Source: Corynebacterium gallinarum
GTDB lineage: Bacteria > Actinomycetota > Actinomycetes > Mycobacteriales > Mycobacteriaceae
Direction of reading: 5' to 3'
NCBI RefSeq assembly: GCF_014837045.1
Contig: NZ_JACSPR010000008.1
Coordinates: forward strand, 1 to 64,000
DNA: 64,000 nt
The notes under the pieces were generated by a model. It was given only the letters and a program-made list of their open reading frames with translations, ran no database searches and had not been told where the DNA came from. How positions within the stretch are numbered: the stretch's first letter is position 1; each line of letters opens with the position of its first letter. The translations under genes and the position numbers were made by a program. This document shows, piece by piece, positions 61,936-64,000 of the stretch.

Positions 61936-62406
61936 GTGAACCAGCCCTCTGAAAACCGCATGGATCTATCCAGGCTGGTGGCAGCCCTTACCCGGGGGCT
62001 GGAATGGCGCCGGGATGAAAGCACCTCCTATTACGAGAGAGATGTGGAGAAGCTTCCCAGCTTTCCGGTGGTGGCGGTCTGGGATGATGGCCGGTTCATT
62101 CACTTTGTCCTGCATGTCCTCGCTGGTTCCCACACCGGTTTCCTGGGGTATTGCTATGAAGATAATCCTGAGCGGTGGTCCTGGACCATTGATGATGTCT
62201 ACCCCCAGGAGGTCAGTGTTCTCAGTGACCGCTGGTTCTACGGGGAGAATCTGGTGGACAAAATCGAAGGCGCGGAAAGCGGGGAGATCCGTTGGCAACC
62301 TCCGGCGCCGGACAAGTTCCTCCCAGTGAGCATGGGGGAGTTGCGTTCGGTTGAATTGGGGATCTCCGCCTGGACCAACCCGGAGTATTTTCCCCCACCA
62401 TCATAA
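61936..62406 (+). CDS. Hypothetical cytoplasmic protein of the polysaccharide operon
   Basis: 156 residues from GTG 61936, 6 nt after the preceding gene. Soluble, Trp/Tyr-rich, beta-strand-like sequence (FPVVAVWDDGRFIHFVLHVL, GYCYEDNPERWSWTIDDVYP) without signal peptide or membrane segment. It does not show PilZ motifs (RxxxR, DxSxxG). No family recognised. Position as last gene of the GGDEF-EAL/glycosyltransferase operon is the only clue. Confidence 0.72.
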   Translation: MNQPSENRMDLSRLVAALTRGLEWRRDESTSYYERDVEKLPSFPVVAVWDDGRFIHFVLHVLAGSHTGFLGYCYEDNPERWSWTIDDVYPQEVSVLSDRWFYGENLVDKIEGAESGEIRWQPPAPDKFLPVSMGELRSVELGISAWTNPEYFPPPS

Positions 62407-62625
62407 AACTCGTCCGTTAGTTATAATTGCCCTCCCTAACTGGTGTGAGTCCCATCGACAAGCAGCGCCACGAGGATATTTCCCCACCATGGACCTGATC
62501 AGCTGCAGATTTGCGACAAATAGCTTCCCGGCACCGCCATACTTGTTTTCGGTAGTATCGGCGAAATATTCGAGCCCGAACAAGCACGTACGGCGATTGC
62601 GAAGACGTGCGCCGAGGAGGTACCC

Positions 62626-64000
62626 ATGGTTGACCCTGATTCTTCCAGTAGACATGAGCCCGGCATTTCGGCCGTCCTTTTCGATATGGACGGGGTGGTC
62701 ACCAACACCGCGCTGATCCACGCGACCGCCTGGAAATCCCTATTCGATGATGTCATCAGGGACAGTGCACCCGGGCAGACACCGTTTGACAAGGAGACGG
62801 ATTACCGGGCACACGTGGACGGGCTCACCCGGGAGGACGGTGTCCGGTCCTTTCTCCGGGCACGGGGCATCGACATCGCCGAGGGAAATGCTGATGATGG
62901 TCCAGAGAAACTCACCGTCCACGGGCTGGCGGCCCGGAAGCAGGGGTATTTTGACGAGGCACTCGCCCGGCAGGGTGTGGAGGTCTTCCCCGATACACTG
63001 CAGCTGCTGAAGCGGTTGAAAGCGGAGGGCATCCCCGCAGCGCTGGTCACCTCGAGTCGTAACAGTGGACCGATCCTTGCCAACGCGGGGATCACCGATC
63101 TCTTCGCCACCCGCGTGGACGGCAATGACATCATCGAGCAGGGCCTGGCCGGTAAACCCGCTCCCGATCCCTTCCTGGCCGCGGCCCGTCAACTCGGTGC
63201 CGCACCGGAACAGTGTGCGGTTCTCGAGGATTCCTCGGCTGGGGTGAAAGCTGCGCATGATGGTTGTTTCGGGCTGGTCATCGGGGTGGACCGCGCCGAT
63301 GACATCAACGAGTTGTGGGAGGCCGGCGCGGACCGGGTGCTTAGCGACGTCTCCACCATCGATCTGCACACCGGCTGGCATGTGGGCAAAACCGACCGAC
63401 CTGATCCGTGGTTGTTGTCCTACGACGATTTTGATCCTGAGGCAGAGAGCATGCGGGAAGCCCTCTGTGCGGTGGGCAACGGCTACTGGGCCACCCGAGC
63501 TTCCATCCCGGGGACCCACGCGGGCGATGTCCACTATCCCGGCACCTACCTGGCCGGGATCTTCAACCGGGTGGAGAACTACACTGACGGAAGCCCCGCA
63601 GAGACCGAACATCTGATCAACGCCCCCGACTGGACCTTCCTCCGGGTGGAGAGTGGAGAAGGTCAGGTCCTGCACCCATCGGATGATGAACTGCTGGATT
63701 ACCGGCAGGAGCTGGACCTGCGCCACGGGGTGCTGCGCCGGATGGTGCGCCGTCGTGATGAGCAGGGGAGGATCACCCGCATCACCACCGAGCAGTTCCA
63801 GTCCATGGCGCAGCCACAACTGGCGGCGCTGCGGGTGGTCGTGGATGCCGAGAACTGGGAGGGGGACGTGCAGGTGTTCTCCGCCATCAACGGCGATGTC
63901 CGCAACACCAATGTGGCAGATGACACCGCACTGGAAACCCGTCATCTCAGGCCACCGACCCGTCATCATCTGGATGAACGCACCGTCCTGTTGGAGGCAC
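62626..64000 (+). CDS. Beta-phosphoglucomutase/GH65 glycoside phosphorylase fusion, 3' end outside window
   Basis: Starts at ATG 62626 with GAGGAGG 5-6 nt upstream and stays open to the window end (458 codons visible). Residues about 15-250 are a HAD-family beta-phosphoglucomutase: LFDMDGVVTNT (nucleophile and acid Asp), VTSSRN, GKPAPDPFLAAA and LEDSSAGVKAA. From about residue 270 on it reads as the N-terminal domain of family GH65 phosphorylases (ALCAVGNGYWATRASIPGTH, YPGTYLAGIFNRV). Such fusions phosphorolyse trehalose, maltose or kojibiose to beta-glucose 1-phosphate and convert it to glucose 6-phosphate. The disaccharide cannot be told from this part. Confidence 0.88.
   Translation, partial: MVDPDSSSRHEPGISAVLFDMDGVVTNTALIHATAWKSLFDDVIRDSAPGQTPFDKETDYRAHVDGLTREDGVRSFLRARGIDIAEGNADDGPEKLTVHGLAARKQGYFDEALARQGVEVFPDTLQLLKRLKAEGIPAALVTSSRNSGPILANAGITDLFATRVDGNDIIEQGLAGKPAPDPFLAAARQLGAAPEQCAVLEDSSAGVKAAHDGCFGLVIGVDRADDINELWEAGADRVLSDVSTIDLHTGWHVGKTDRPDPWLLSYDDFDPEAESMREALCAVGNGYWATRASIPGTHAGDVHYPGTYLAGIFNRVENYTDGSPAETEHLINAPDWTFLRVESGEGQVLHPSDDELLDYRQELDLRHGVLRRMVRRRDEQGRITRITTEQFQSMAQPQLAALRVVVDAENWEGDVQVFSAINGDVRNTNVADDTALETRHLRPPTRHHLDERTVLLEA

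Noticed and set aside
1..64000. CRISPR array
   Set aside because: No regularly spaced identical repeats of 20-40 bp and no cas genes were seen.

Overview
This window is chromosome from a high-GC Corynebacterium, most likely a close relative of C. glutamicum or C. efficiens. The evidence is a gene order recognisable from that group (ripA, greA, mca, aroF, a Z-prenyl diphosphate synthase, coaA, glyA, pabAB-pabC, 5-oxoprolinase genes, fum, glpX, xseBA, ispH, metPS, ychF), together with mycothiol metabolism (Mca), a DtxR-type iron box, an actinobacterial DUF6542 protein, and many starts that look leaderless (a TANNNT -10 placed 6-7 nt before ATG or GTG).

Layout. (1) 1-5335 is the right end of an integrated genetic element. 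A primase-helicase gene runs off the left edge. It is followed, all on the minus strand, by a tight operon of eight small genes, including an AlpA/excisionase-type regulator. An XRE repressor and a tyrosine integrase diverge from them, and the integrase sits next to a 3' tRNA-like fragment (attachment site). No capsid, tail or lysis genes are visible, so it looks like a phage satellite or an integrative plasmid. (2) 5342-28000 is core genome: iron regulation (ripA), aromatic amino acid biosynthesis with a leader-peptide attenuator, CoA, one-carbon and folate genes, a 5-oxoprolinase operon with its own transporter and GntR regulator, and fumarase. (3) 28242-39191 is accessory: a GntR regulator, a CoA-transferase remnant abutting a Fic/VbhA-type toxin-antitoxin pair, and a catabolic cluster (SDR, lactonase-like metallo-hydrolase, ferredoxin reductase broken by one amber codon, FMN reductase, AbrB-type membrane protein, complete TRAP transporter). 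(4) 39810-51423 is core again: glpX, xseBA, ispH, membrane proteins, metPS, ychF, ytoQ. (5) 51506-55573 is a scrap-yard of mobile DNA: a serine-recombinase remnant, a decayed IS3-family element, a decayed IS5-family element and solitary IS ends. Between them lies a lower-GC patch with a small membrane protein and a secreted, bacteriocin-like precursor that is frameshifted at its C terminus. (6) 55582-64000 holds a yefM-yoeB toxin-antitoxin pair, two small enzymes, a four-gene operon coupling a GGDEF-EAL (cyclic di-GMP) membrane protein to a processive family-2 glycosyltransferase, and the start of a beta-phosphoglucomutase/GH65 phosphorylase fusion.

The most interesting units are the cyclic-di-GMP/glycosyltransferase operon (57216-62406), the bacteriocin-like pair in the IS island (53503-54393), the satellite-like element at the left edge, and the Fic module. 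All functions are inferred from sequence reading alone; no similarity search was run.
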